Source of the DNA: Zygnema cylindricum
Lineage: Eukaryota; Streptophyta; Zygnematophyceae; Zygnematales; Zygnemataceae
Direction: 5' to 3'
Length of the DNA stretch: 64,000 nt
Assembly: GCA_037447655.1 (NCBI GenBank)
Contig: JBBHKE010002887.1
Location: 434,001-498,000, forward strand
Shown here: piece after piece, positions 43,278-54,403 of the stretch
Layout: each line of letters begins with the position of its first letter
How positions within the stretch are numbered: position 1 is the first letter of the stretch
Notes under the pieces: model-generated
Told to the model about the DNA's origin: nothing
What the model saw: the letters and a program-made list of their open reading frames with translations, nothing else
Databases searched by the model: none
Program-made: the position numbers and the translations under genes

Positions 43278-45165
43278 TCATTCTGTGATAGTTAACATCC
43301 ATCTCTTCCCCCCATGTGAAGCACACCTAGCAGGTCCCCAAACATCAGTGTGAACTAGATCTAATACTTTCTCTCTCCTAAATGTGGTTGCCTTTGGAAA
43401 TGGAGGTCTATGAATCTTCCCTTGGGCACATCCACTACAATCATCAAAGGTCTCATCATCTTCAAAAGTAATACCCTCCACTATTCCCTTTTTCTTCATT
43501 TTCTTTAATCTATCTAGATGCACATGCCCCAACCTTTTATGCCAAAGCATCATCTCACTTGCACACGAGTAGAGAACACTCTTTTTTTTGCAAAGAACAA
43601 TTTTGAACATTCCTTGACTGCCCTTCTCAGCTATGAAATAAACCTCTTTATCAAAGCTTGTTGTGAATATTCTTTTCCTAGTTCCTGTTTCAAACTCCTT
43701 TTCATCTAGGACAGCTCTTGAGACTAGATTCTTGCTAAGCTGTGGAATGTAAAGAACGTATGAGAGTGTTACAATTGAGGCCTTTCCATCAACTAGAACC
43801 TTCAAGTCAACAGTTCCAACAAGACTTGTGGTTTCTACTCTACCATCTTCGTACTCTATCTCAATTGTTTGGATCTTTCTCAGTTTAGTGAACCACCGCT
43901 TATCTTTGCACATATGCATTGAAGCCCCTGAGTCTATGATCCACCCATCCTCGGGTGGATCCCTCTTACCTCCGAAAGCACACTTTTGTCTCCGTGGAAT
44001 GACGACATGCTTTTCAGTGTTTTTCAGATTAAGAAGAAGCTCCTCAAGCTCCTCTTCTGGCTCAATTTTTTCTTCCACTTTCTCATCAAGAACTTGAGTC
44101 AGGAAAGCCTTTTTCTTTCCTCCGTCCTTTGAGGTTCCTTGACCATCTTCCGGTCGAAAATCTGCAAGTCTAACACAATATGCCATATAGTGTCCTGTTT
44201 CTTACTGAAGTGACATAATTCTCCTCATGAAGTTCCTCTCCCCTGTCTATCAAATATGCCACCTCCTTGTCCTCTTCCACCAAAGTTTCGATAGGGATCT
44301 TTCCCTCTCTCCTCATCACGCTTCCGCCAATCAGCTCCTGTAGACAATGCTTGAACACTTAGACTCCCTCTCCTAAGCTCTATGGTGCTTTCTTTCACTA
44401 AAATCATTCCCACTGTGTCATCCCAATTCCAATTGCTATCTCCTATGTCCTGCAATCGGTTAATGATATTCTCATACTCTGCAGGTAGTTTTATCATTAA
44501 TGTGTTCACTCTTTGTCTCTCAGACCATGAGTTACCTGCACTCTCTTACTCTCCAAATAATGCTCCTAAATAATTGCAATAATTAATCATACTTCCTCCT
44601 TTATAAGTATAAGCTGCAATCTTATTTTCCGCCAACTGGTGTTGCTACAATGATCCACTCTTATATTTGTTAACAAGTGATATCCAAATCTGAGATGAAG
44701 ATTTGACATGCAAAAGGGGAATGGCAATGCCCTTTGCTACACTTTTAAGAATTAAGAGCTTAGCAACCTTGTCTTTGTCGTTCCACTTTTCATACTCTGA
44801 TCTTTCGGTCTGAACCCTTGTCGCTTTTGCTGGTGGTGCTGCTGCCGGTATCGCCTTGGGCAATGGTGTCACTTGAGTTGTAACTCCTCCCTTTTCTCCT
44901 TCCATGACAATCTCCTCTCCTTCCTCATCTTCATCCTCGGTGATGGTGGCAGCTGTTCTACCAACTGGAGAGGCGGTAGTGCCGTAAAAACGTGTCCCTC
45001 CAAACCCAGGTAAGGTGGGCATCGAATTTGTCTAGACATTATGCCCCATAGATGCCTCTCAAATAGTTCTCCCTCCATCATCATTTCCAAATACAAAAAT
45101 TCTGATCCATCAAATATGGGCACCATAGAGGGTGGGCCCATATCCTGAAATTTTGTGGTCTCCAT
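43278..45165 (-). pseudogene. C4 gag-protease-integrase start, broken
   Basis: Gag starts at ATG 45165 inside the LTR (METTKFQDMGPPS, then IFDGSEFLYLE) and passes through the PBS. Frames 44645-45022 and 44225-44509 continue it. The open frame 43278-44186 has the protease with a normal site (WIIDSGASMHMC) and the integrase HHCC finger (LWHKRLGHVHLDRL, CSGCAQGK). The zinc knuckle near 44180-44225 is broken by a frame change. Confidence 0.87.
45131..45145 (-). other. C4 primer-binding site (anticodon arm of tRNA-iMet)
   Basis: Reverse-strand ggatatgggcccacc directly abuts the LTR. 14 of 15 bases fit the complement of the plant initiator tRNA-Met anticodon arm. Confidence 0.8.
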
Positions 45166-46031
45166 TGACCCACAGAATGAGCAGCCTATGTATAGCCTCT
45201 AGGATAATATTTGCCCCTTCAACTTTCCCACTGAATAAGCGCCGCCCAGGCACAAAAGTATTCTGACCACCCTCACCTCTGTGAGGAAAAGACTCCCCTG
45301 AGTCAAACGCAAAAAGAATCACTGAATTTGCTCCCCTGAGCAGTAAGTTATGGCTGGTCAAAGATGACCTTTATAGTTACAAGCTCTCTTAGAGAGAGGT
45401 ACCTAAATATTACTAAGTCTTGGTCTGCCTACTCACGACTACCTACTACTAAACCCTAGTCCAATAGGAACACTATATAGTACAAGAAGGTATAATGGGC
45501 GATGTACTTATTGTACGTCCATTGTACGACAAGGTCTACAAGGTGACACCTGTCAAATCGGAAGCCATGGTTCCTCCTCCCATCTTCTCCGGTATCAAAT
45601 AATGTGGCGCCACGTGGCACCGCGTGACGCTATCTCCGTATGCCGCCAAAAGCTCAGTTCGCGTGGCGGCTATAATGTCGGCCGTCCGATCAAAACATAT
45701 TTTACACGGTTCAGATTCGCGTACATGCATGAATTGCTCTTTTTGGTTAGTCTGCTGTTAAGTAGCTGTTGCGTTAATGTTTTTATATCTTTGAAACCCA
45801 AACGTGTATCGTTTCTATAACGCCTTAGTGGTTAAGACGTACGACTCTGTGAAGGTCGAAAGGTCAGGTTCAAATCTGGACTCGAGCAAGATTTTAGTAA
45901 AATATCCTCTACTTCAAAATCTCCCACTTTCTAAATATGGCGGCAACCATGGCGTGCCTTTGATCCTCACTCTCTTTCTTTAAAGTAAAACTAAAATAGA
46001 GAAGTGAACTATTAATTACCTCTTTTCAACA
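45146..46031 (-). repeat. C4 5' LTR (subfamily B)
   Basis: 886 bp. TATA-like ctatatag is at 45473-45480 and the G-box palindrome gccacgtggc at 45609-45618 (upstream of the TATA in sense). A tRNA-like module is at 45815-45888 on the plus strand. The gag ATG is 20 bases from the sense 3' end. Confidence 0.92.
45815..45888 (+). other. tRNA-like module in C4 5' LTR (antisense)
   Basis: A-box-like gccttagtggttaagac, of the Leu/Ser-tRNA D-arm type, and B-box-like ggttcaaatctgg with four of five T-stem pairs. A T-rich tail ttttagtaaaata follows. The acceptor stem does not pair, so this is a relic or a Pol III promoter, not a tRNA. Confidence 0.5.
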
Positions 46032-46773
46032 CTTCCAAAAAACACAAATTCGATGTGGACGTTCCTGACTTGTTTGATCTTATTGACGCGTGTAAATCGT
46101 TGGTCACGTTTTTCAAACAGAGTAATATACAAAATATTTAGAAAAACACTTTAAAACAAGAAAACGCAACACGGTGGAATTCTTTGCTTCAAATGCTTAA
46201 GTGTATTTATGATGCATTCAATGAGATAGGACTAATCGCTCAAGCAAAAAATAAATTGGTATTTTTTGCTTGTATCGATAAGACTCACCGTACCGAACTT
46301 ATACGATTTTTGGAAAGGTTTCAAGAAGCGACCATAAAGTTGGAAAAATTCAAAGAACCAACTTTACATTTGGTTTGGTTTGAACTAGTGTCACTCTATA
46401 ACCATTGTAAGATTAGAAAAACATCTTACAATGACGGTGAAAAAGAATGCCCGGCTGATTCCCCAAACTTGCAAAAATTGAAACAACTTTTTATGAAATA
46501 AACACTATCAAAGTGGGGCCTTCATGAGTATCATATCGTCGCGGCTCTCTTAGATCCCCGACAAAAAAAAAAAAGCTTGAACTAATTGGGGTATCGAAAA
46601 ACCGAAATTGGAAGCGCGGGGGTCAAACTTCGAGAACTTGCAAACGACCTAGATGATGATGTTGATGTCGGTAGTCCTCAACGTATCACAAAAAAACTTT
46701 TGAAAGATTGTACTTTAACATACTTGAATGGTGGAAATAAATATCAAATGAACGTGCGAAAGATGGAGGATTT
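46032..46773 (+). pseudogene. hAT transposase fragment
   Basis: The translation contains ATRWNSLLQML (the TRWNS signature of hAT transposases), LERFQEATIKLEKFKEPTLH, and KWGLHEYHIVAALLDPRQK (the family's ALLDPR motif), in the right order. It is broken by a TAG at about 46139, a TAA at 46499 and a frame change after an A run at 46562-46575. Both ends are cut by copia LTRs (C4 left, C5 right), and no hAT terminal repeats remain. It is the only DNA-transposon coding relic seen. Confidence 0.82.
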
Positions 46774-47797
46774 CGTAGAAATTAATGGTTCTTTTAGTAT
46801 TTTCTAGGTCTGAACTTGTAAAAATAAATAAAGAAAGAAGCAGAGGCAGTCTACCTCTAACTCCTCTCTTTAACCCCCACACTTGTCGCATTCACTAAAG
46901 GTTAGGGAGGGAGCTAGAGCCATGGCTGCCTATGCTGTCCAGAGAGAGACAGACAGTAGTTTTTGGTAGGTTTACCAAAAAGGACTTACAATACCAGAAT
47001 TTGATCCTGGCACCTACCGTCCGTGAAAATCAACAATAGTCGTTAGCTTTGTCCTATAGTCTTGGACCAGTGCTGGGATATATAGGGTTCGATAAGTATT
47101 CAAAAATGTACACGTAGAAGAATTCATTTAACGACACGAGTATATTTTTAGCACATAGATACAGTTAAGTATAGTACGGTTTACGGTACCGCACGAAACA
47201 AATACCGCACATTTGTTTCGACGGCTAGAATTAAAAGTCGGTTATGATCGAACGGCCACGAAAAGAGCCGAGATCGCGGAATCGACGTTTTGGCAGTTTT
47301 CGGTCACAGCCACATCAAGTGACACGTGGCGCCACATCTTTGGCTTGCGGCATCTCCGAATAATATCAGAACCAATCCGGATATGGCAGGCGTCAACATT
47401 TTGGCCATGTCGTACGATGGCCGTACAGAAAGTACTCCGGCACATGTACCTTTCTATACATTACAGTATTCTGATTGGTGGGGTAGTCTAGTAATAGAGG
47501 GTTTAGAGAGGGGATTAGGACTTAGAAAAATTGGTAGGTAGCCGCCTCTCTCCCAAAGTGCTTCTGTACTAAATGTCAACTTTGACCCTCCATAACTTAC
47601 TGCTCAAGGGAGCAAATTCAGAGATTCTTTTTGCTATTGACTCAGCGGAGTCTTTTCTTCACAAGGGTGAAGGTGGTCAGAGTTTTTGTTTTCCACGGTG
47701 GCAATTATTCTTGTTGAAACACAAAGGGGTCAGGGTTATCTTAGAGGCTTCGTGTGAGCTGCCCACTCTGAGGACTTATGGAGGTCTCAGAGTTGCA
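46774..47797 (+). repeat. C5 5' LTR (subfamily A)
   Basis: 1024 bp. The start reads cgtagaaatt where the 3' LTR has tgtaaaagtt. The end ..gagttgca is intact. The antisense tRNA-like module is at about 46996-47072. A cacgtgg-type G-box core is at about 47320. The LTR-borne ATG is at 47778. Confidence 0.9.
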
Positions 47798-49277
47798 GGT
47801 TATGGGCCCACCCTCTAGGGTGCCCATCTTTAATGGAATTGGCTTCATATACTGAGAGAGTATGATGACAAGATTTTTATGTGAGAAAAGGTTTTGGGGA
47901 ATAGTGAGTGGACGAGTGAGGCGTCCATCCGGTCAAGGCATCCCTCCAAGGTTTGGAGGAAGCAGATTCACCAAAGATGCAGATCCATCTCCAACGGAGG
48001 AGACAAAGGAAGGGGAGGTGGTGGACAAAGGAAATGAGAAGGAGACGATCACACTAATAGCAACCAGTTCAGCATTCATGTCACCTATTCCGAGGAACGA
48101 GGAGAATGATATTGATACCTAGGACTATAACAATATGGCGGCAAAGCACTTCATCCTCCGCCATCTTACTTAAGGGCTTGCATCTCCTCATTTGCAAGTA
48201 AAAAGGGCATCCGATCTATGGGTGGCTCTCATAGCGATGTACCGAAGTGGTACGATTCTTGGCTGATCATAAAATAAATGCATATATATATACACAGGGG
48301 GGAAGATGTTGGATTTTTGTAATGAGCTCGCAACATTTTTCATGGAGCTAGAGAGTGCTGGAAAAGTAGAAACTGAAAAGGAAAAGGTTAACTACTTACT
48401 CAGGAAGTTACCAAATGAGTTCGAGAATATAGTCCACTATGTGCAGGACTTGCCGGACTCAAGGTGGATATGGAATTCAATGGTAGGGATGATTCTCGTT
48501 TCGAGAGAATACAATAGAGATCCGAAGGGGAGGAAAGAGTGAGCAAGCCTTAGCATCCGGGACCGATTGGAGGAACAAGGATCTCAGTAAACCGGTCGGA
48601 AACTACGGAGGGGGGTAGTAGAAAAATCAGTCCGATGAGTTTGGACAGAGGGCTCCCAAGGGGCTGTGTCATTTCTGTAAGAAACCAGGGCACTATATGG
48701 CTGAGTGCACTAAGCTAACCGAATTTCGGTTAAAAGAGGGACAGATCGGTGGATCTTCAGAGGTAAGAAAAGGGCTCTTGTGACGCAGGTACATGAGGAA
48801 GAGTCCAAGAACGAGGACGATGAGCTTTTGTTGGATGAGGAGTTGGAGACCAAGACCGAGGTCAAAATTCCACGAAAGCAGAAATGTGCCTTCGGAGGAT
48901 TAAAAGGTGAAGGAGGCAGGATTGTGGATTCGGGTGACTCCATGCACATGTGTACGGACAAACACATGTTCACTAAGATGAGAAAGATTCCCACCTTAGA
49001 GATAGAGTATGGGGATGGGAGGGTAGTCACTACTACTTTAGTAGGATTAGTAGATCTGAAAGTCTTAGTGGAGGAAAAGACATCCATAGTGACATTTTCA
49101 CATGTGGTGTTTATTCCAGAGTTAAACAAAAACCTCATCTCAACGTCTGTGTTAGATGATATGGGTTTTGAGACTAACACTAAGAAGGGAACCTTTACTA
49201 CTTGCTTTGAGGAGGAAGTTTATTTCACTGCTGAAAAAGGTAGCCAAAGGATGTTTACCCTTATTTTAAAAAAATGA
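47778..49277 (+). pseudogene. C5 gag-protease, broken
   Basis: The gag start ATG 47778 lies in the LTR, and the frame reads MEVSELQVMGPPSRVPIFNG before a TGA at 47853 where C1 has TGG. Later gag is in 47862-48122 and 48306-48542. The zinc knuckle CHFCKKPGHYMAEC is at about 48668-48710. The frame 48780-49277 has the protease region (RIVDSGDSMHMC, Ala of DSGA changed to Asp). Confidence 0.85.
47798..47812 (+). other. C5 primer-binding site (anticodon arm of tRNA-iMet)
   Basis: ggttatgggcccacc starts at the first base after the LTR. It is an exact 15-base complement of the plant initiator tRNA-Met anticodon stem-loop as I recall it (ggtgggcccataacc). Confidence 0.85.
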
Positions 49278-49311
49278 AAAGAAGAAACTTTAGATGTTGG
49301 TGTTCACGATA

Positions 49312-50338
49312 TTATTTTGTTGCATAAGAGGCTTGAACATGTGCATTTAGATAAGTTGAAAGAAATGAAAAAGATGGGAATAGTAAAAGGAATTCAGTTT
49401 GGAGAAAGTGAAAACCTAAGTGTTTGTAGTGGTTGTGCTCAAGGAAAGGCCTATAGGTTACCCTTCCCAAATGAAGCCACTTATAAAGGGGAAAATATTT
49501 TAGACTTGGTACACACTGATATTTGGGGACCGGCCAAAGTGCCTTCACCCGAGGGTAAGAGGTTTATGATGACAATCACTGACGATTGGTCTCGGTATTC
49601 TAGAGTGTATTTTTTGAAAAATAAATTAGAGGCCCCAAAATTTTTCAAGGAATACAAAGCATGGAGTGAGAAACTCCATGAAACCTCTATTAAGAGAATA
49701 ATGAGTGATAATGGGGGAAAGTATACCTCCAACCAATTTGAAGATTTTCTCAGAGAAGATGGAGTGCAACATCAAAAGACAGTCCCTAAAAATCTTGAGT
49801 ATAATGGTGTAGTCGAGAGGTTAAACAGGACATTAAGTGATAGTGCCAGGAGTATATTGTCGGATAATAAGATAGGAAAGAGATCCTGGGCGGAAGCAAT
49901 GAACTGTGCAAATTATCTCAAGAATAGAGTTCTTAATTCAGCACTAAAAGGCCAAACACCTTATGAGAGATGGACCGGCCGAAAACCAAATGTTTCACAC
50001 CTAAAGGTTTTCAGTAGTCAAGTGTTCAGTCTAGACACAGATCGGTCAAATTTGAAATTAGATCAGAAAGGAAAACTAGGATATTAGCTAGGATATGATG
50101 AAGATGTAAAAAGACGCAGAGTCTATGATCTGAAGAGAGATGATATAATCCTAGTGAAGCATCTAGTGGTTATGGATGAAGGGAAATCTATAGATCCCAT
50201 TAAGCATATAAAGACAATCAAAATCACATTTGAGTCATAAAACTTTGATGACTTTGAGCTTCTTAACTATCCAAGTTTCCAAGAAGATAATGATCTTGCA
50301 CGTACAAATTAGATCAAGGAGGATTCAGTCGTGGAACC
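49312..50338 (+). pseudogene. C5 integrase, mostly open
   Basis: An open frame of 256 codons (to TAG 50085). HHCC finger: LHKRLEHVHLDKL..CSGCAQGKAYR. Catalytic residues: DLVHTDIWGP, MSDNGGKYTSNQ and GVVERLNRTLSDS, so the D-D-E triad is visible. The linker after 50087 is decayed. The region is interrupted at 50338 by S2. Confidence 0.86.
50334..50338. repeat. Target-site duplication of S2 (gaacc / aaacc)
   Basis: gaacc before S2 and aaacc after it (51577-51581) differ at one base. Removing S2 rejoins the copia linker as in C3 (gtggaacccctag). Confidence 0.8.
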
Positions 50339-51576
50339 TGAAATTCTATGGGCTCCATTGCCCACAGAATTCGCAGATCCAAAAGAAACTAATCTAGAAA
50401 GTGCCAACTCCAAGTTGATATAAACCCAAATGAATGATCCCTTGACAATTAGAACCCCAATACAACTTCACCCCTATGAAGAGAAGACCTTCTGTGTGCT
50501 CAGTTCCACCACAGAATGCAAAGCTTGAATATGTGTTTTGGACAATATTCCCCACTTTGACTTTCCCACTGAATAAGTGCCACCCTGGCACGCAAAAACC
50601 TCTGACCGACTACACCCCTGTGTAGCTTGGACTCCCTTGAGTCCGCAGCAAAAAGAATCACTGAATTTGCTCACCCGAGCAGTAAGTTATGGCTGGTCAA
50701 AGATGACCTTTATAGTTACAAGCTCTCTTAGAGAGAGAGGTACCTAAATATTACTAAGTCTCGGTCTGCCTACTCACGACTACCTACTATTAAACCCTAG
50801 TCCAATAGGAACACTATAAAGTACAAGAAGGTACAATGGGCGATGTACTTATTGTACAACCATTGTACAACAAGGTCTACAAGGTGAGACCTGTCATATC
50901 GGAAGCCATGGTTCCTCCTCCCATCTTCTCCGGTATCAAATAATGTGGCGCCACGTGGCACCGCGTGACGCTATATCCGTATGCCGCCAAAAAGCTCACT
51001 TCGCGTGGCGGCTATAATGCCGGCCGTCCGATCAAAACATATTTTACACGGTTCAGATTCGCGTACATGCAGAAATTGCTCCTTTTGGTTAGTCTGCTGT
51101 TAATTAGCTGTTCGTTAATGTTTATTTATTTATGAAACCCGTCACGTGTATTGTTTCGATAACGCCTTATTGGTTAAGGCTTACCTCTACAAGTATAACC
51201 ACAGACCATGGTTCAAATCTGGTCTAGAGCAGCTTTTGGTTATTTGTTAGTTTGTTAGAACCCTCTTCTTGTCCATTTATAATTACTTATTGTACCCTAT
51301 ATTAGCCATCGTTTACTCTAAGCTATAGGCTAAAGCTAACGTTTAAGTAGGATGTAGGTACCAGGATCAAATCCTGGAACCGTCAAAACCATTTTTGTAC
51401 AAACTACGAATTAGCCTATCCTCTTTAGACAGCCATGGCTCTAGCTCTCTCTCTGGTCTTCAGTGACTGCAACAAGTATGGGGACCGGAGAGAGTTGAGC
51501 GAGAAGCTGGTTGCCTTTGTTGACTTACTCTATTTATTTTTCCAATACAGACCTAGAAAATACATAAATTTCAACA
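50339..51576 (-). repeat. S2, solo copia LTR of subfamily C
   Basis: 1238 bp, sense reverse, with intact ends (sense TGTTGAAATT..GAATTTCA) and a 5-bp TSD, so it formed by recombination between the LTRs of a full insertion. It has two tRNA-like modules (51158-51230 and 51318-51385, plus strand), the second with a perfect T-stem ccagg/cctgg. The G-box palindrome is at 50950-50959, and the LTR-borne ATG at plus-strand 50356-50358. Confidence 0.9.
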
Positions 51577-53370
51577 AAACCCCTAGTGCTAACTCCAACC
51601 GAAGCGGAAAACGTGGTGGAAATAGACTCGGAATCAAGGGATAGGGGAGGAGTCGAAACTGTTCGAAAGGATCCACAAAAGCCATCTATTTTTGCATTTG
51701 AGTTTGAGGGTGGAAGGAGAGGAAGCAAAAAACTGCAAGAGAAACAAGTTAACAACAAAGTAATTAAGCTATCTCACCCCGATGAACCCCACACTTATGA
51801 TGAGGCGATGAACTGTCTTGAGAGGAACCGGTGAAAGACAGTCATTAATAAGGAGATGGTTTTGATTATGGCAGCCGATACATGGGAATTACTGGACTCT
51901 TCCCCTAACACTCAGCCAATCGGGTGTAAGTGGGTATTTAAGTTGAACTCAACCCGATAACACCATTGAGCCCTACAAGGCTCGGTTAGTGGCAAAAGGA
52001 TTTACCAAAAAAAAGGGAATTGACTACGAGGAGTCATTTGCCCTGGTCTCCAGGTTTCCCTCCGTCCGTATACTTCTCAATCTGGCGGCAACAAAAGACA
52101 TTGAAGTACATCAAATGGACATCAGGACAACCTTCCTACATGGAAAGATGGAAGAAGAGATCTTTATGCGACAACCCAAAAGATTTGTGGAGCAAGGGGA
52201 GGAGAGAAAGGTTTGTTGATTGATCAAATCTTTGTATGGGTTGAAACAACCGCCCGACAATGGAATATGAAGCTCGATGAGTTTCTTACAAGTTTGAGAT
52301 ACATTCGGATCAGCTCAGATCGCTCAATTAATTTGTTTAAAGATGAGGAAGGAAATATATTTATTACAATTTATGTTGATGATTTACTTGTTTTAAGTAA
52401 ATCTATGGTTAAAATGAATAAGTTGAAAACGGATCTAAAAGGTAGATTTGAAATGAAAGATATAGGCAAAGCAAGGTATATTTTAGGAATTTGGGTAAAG
52501 AGAGAAACAGATAGAAAGATAATTAGATTAACTCAAAAGGGGGTCATTGGAAACATGTTAGAAAGATTTCAAAAAGACAAGGCTAATAGTTGTACCACTC
52601 CAATGGAACTAAAAAAGGGAAGTGAGGGGAGTGTAGAATAGGGAGTTATAATCTTGGATGATGAGTAAGGCCCTGAAGAGAAAATATTTAAGCAAACAAT
52701 TCCTTATAGAAAAGTAGTGCGCAGCCTAATACATTTTATGAATTGTACCCGGCCAGATTAAGCCGCGGCTATAAAAGTACTAAGTAGGAGTCTGAATGCT
52801 CTCAATAAGAAAGATTGGGAGGCAGCTAAGAGAGTCCTTAAATATCTTATAGGGACTAGAGATCTATGGTTGTATTTGGGTGGGAACAATACTGACATCA
52901 CCACTTGGAGTGATGCCAGCTATGGGGATGCTCCTATGAGGAGATGCATGTTTGGGTATCTATTGTATATGGGTGATGGGGTTTGTTGCTAGAGCAACAA
53001 GCAGCAAAAGGTCATTGCTCAGTCTACCATGGAGGCTGAGTACATGGCTTCTTTCTCTGCTATAAAATAATTAATGTGGGTCAAGTCCTTGCTTGGAGAG
53101 CTTGGTCAACTTAAAAGTGGTGTCCAGAAAGTGTTTTCTGATAATCAGGCAGCTATTGCCATTTCTGCCAATCCTAAACACCACTTTAAAGCTAAACATA
53201 TGGACATTAGATTTAGCTTCGTTAGGGAGAAGGTAGAAGACAAGATAATCAGTTTAGAGTATAGACCAGATAGTGATATGGTAGCAGATATGATGACCAA
53301 ACTTGTGCCTTCCCCTAAGCTAATTTTCTGCTAGGAGATTTGTGGTCGTAATACGAAGAGTGACTAGAAA
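51577..53370 (+). pseudogene. C5 linker, reverse transcriptase-RNase H, broken
   Basis: After S2 the acidic linker continues (51586-51834). RT follows in frames 51989-52219 and 52213-52641 (MDIRTTFLHGKMEEEIFM, then YVDDLLVLSKSMVK). RNase H is in broken frames to 53340 (SDASYGD near 52911, EAEYMAS near 53036, DNQAAIAIS near 53143). Stops lie at about 52218, 52639, 52666, 52759, 52990, 53068 and 53332. Confidence 0.87.
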
Positions 53371-53380
53371 ATAAGGGGAG
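53371..53380 (+). other. C5 polypurine tract
   Basis: ataaggggag, preceded by aaa, directly precedes the 3' LTR. C1 has the same tract. Confidence 0.8.
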
Positions 53381-54403
53381 TGTAAAAGTTAAAGGTTCTT
53401 TTAGTATTTTCTAAGTCTAAACCTGTAAAGATAAAATGCAGAAAAGAAGTAGAGGCAGTCTGTCTCTAACTCCTCTCTTCCACTCCCACACTTGTCGTAG
53501 TCACTGAAGGTTGGAGAGGGAGCTAGTGCTATGGTTATCTATGCTGTCCAGAGAGAGACAGGCAGTAGTTTGGTAGATTTACCAAAAAGGAAATTGACGG
53601 ACCTAGGATTCGATCCTGGTATCTGCCGTCCATCAAAGTCACCAGTGGTCGTTAGCTTTATCCTATTAGTTTAGGACTAGTGCTACAGATAGGGTTTGAT
53701 AATTATATAAATGTGTACACGTAGACGAAATCATTAAACGGCGCAAATAGATTCTTTGAACATAGATACAGTTTAGTATAGTACGGTTTATTATACTTCG
53801 TGAAAGGAATAGGGCGCATTTGTTTCGACGGCGAAACAAATACCGCGCATTTATTTTTGACGGCTAGAATTGGAAGCCGGTTTGATCAAACGGCCACTAT
53901 AGGTGCCGAGATCGCGGAATAGGCGTTTTGGCGGTTTTCGGTCATTGTCACGTCAAGTGACACATGGCAGACCCTCGTTGGCTTGCAGCATCTCCGGAGA
54001 ATATGGGAACAAATCCGAATATGGCAAGCGTCATCTTTTTGGCCATGCCGTACGATGGGCGTACAGAAAGTACTTCGGCACGTGTACCTTTATGTTCGAT
54101 ACTGTAATCTGATTGGTGTCGTACTCTAGTAATGGAGAGTTTAGAGAGTGGTTTAGGACTTAGAAAAATTGGTAGGTAGCCGCCTCTCTCCAATATTGCT
54201 TTTGTACAAAATGTCAACTTTGACCCTCCATAACTTACTGCTAAGGGAAGCAAATTCAGAGATTCTTTTTGCTATCGACTTAGGGGAGTCTTTGTCTACC
54301 AGTGTGGTTGTTATTCTTGTCGAAACACAAAGGGGTCTCGGTTATCCTAGGGGCTTTATGTGAGCTGCCCATTCTGAGGACCAATGGAGGTCTCAGAATT
54401 GCA
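53381..54403 (+). repeat. C5 3' LTR (subfamily A)
   Basis: 1023 bp, TGTAAAAGTT..GAATTGCA. The antisense tRNA-like module is at about 53590-53670. The LTR-borne ATG at 54384 is 20 bases from the end. Confidence 0.9.

Larger units (their letters stand above)
39831..46031 (-). mobile_element. C4, full-length Ty1/copia element (subfamily B)
   Basis: Reverse-strand copia, 6.2 kb, with 889- and 886-bp LTRs (sense TGTTGAAAAG..AAATTTCA, about 93-94% alike in the part compared), a PBS, a polypurine tract, and gag-protease-integrase-RT-RNase H. The flanks differ (gaagc on the left, cttcc on the right), so no TSD is visible. Left is copia C3, right is a hAT fragment. The element probably lost its original flank by recombination or deletion. 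Confidence 0.92.
46774..54403 (+). mobile_element. C5, full-length Ty1/copia element (subfamily A)
   Basis: Forward-strand copia with 1024- and 1023-bp LTRs, half-tRNA PBS, gag-protease-integrase-RT-RNase H and polypurine tract. It carries solo LTR S2 at 50339-51576. Flanks are gattt and tgcat, so there is no TSD. Left neighbour is hAT and right neighbour is the cut end of G3, so the element is either a recombinant between two copies or has lost flanking DNA. Confidence 0.92.

Noticed and set aside
46774-54403. 5-bp TSDs for C4 and C5
   Set aside because: Flanks were compared on both sides (gaagc/cttcc for C4, gattt/tgcat for C5) and do not match.
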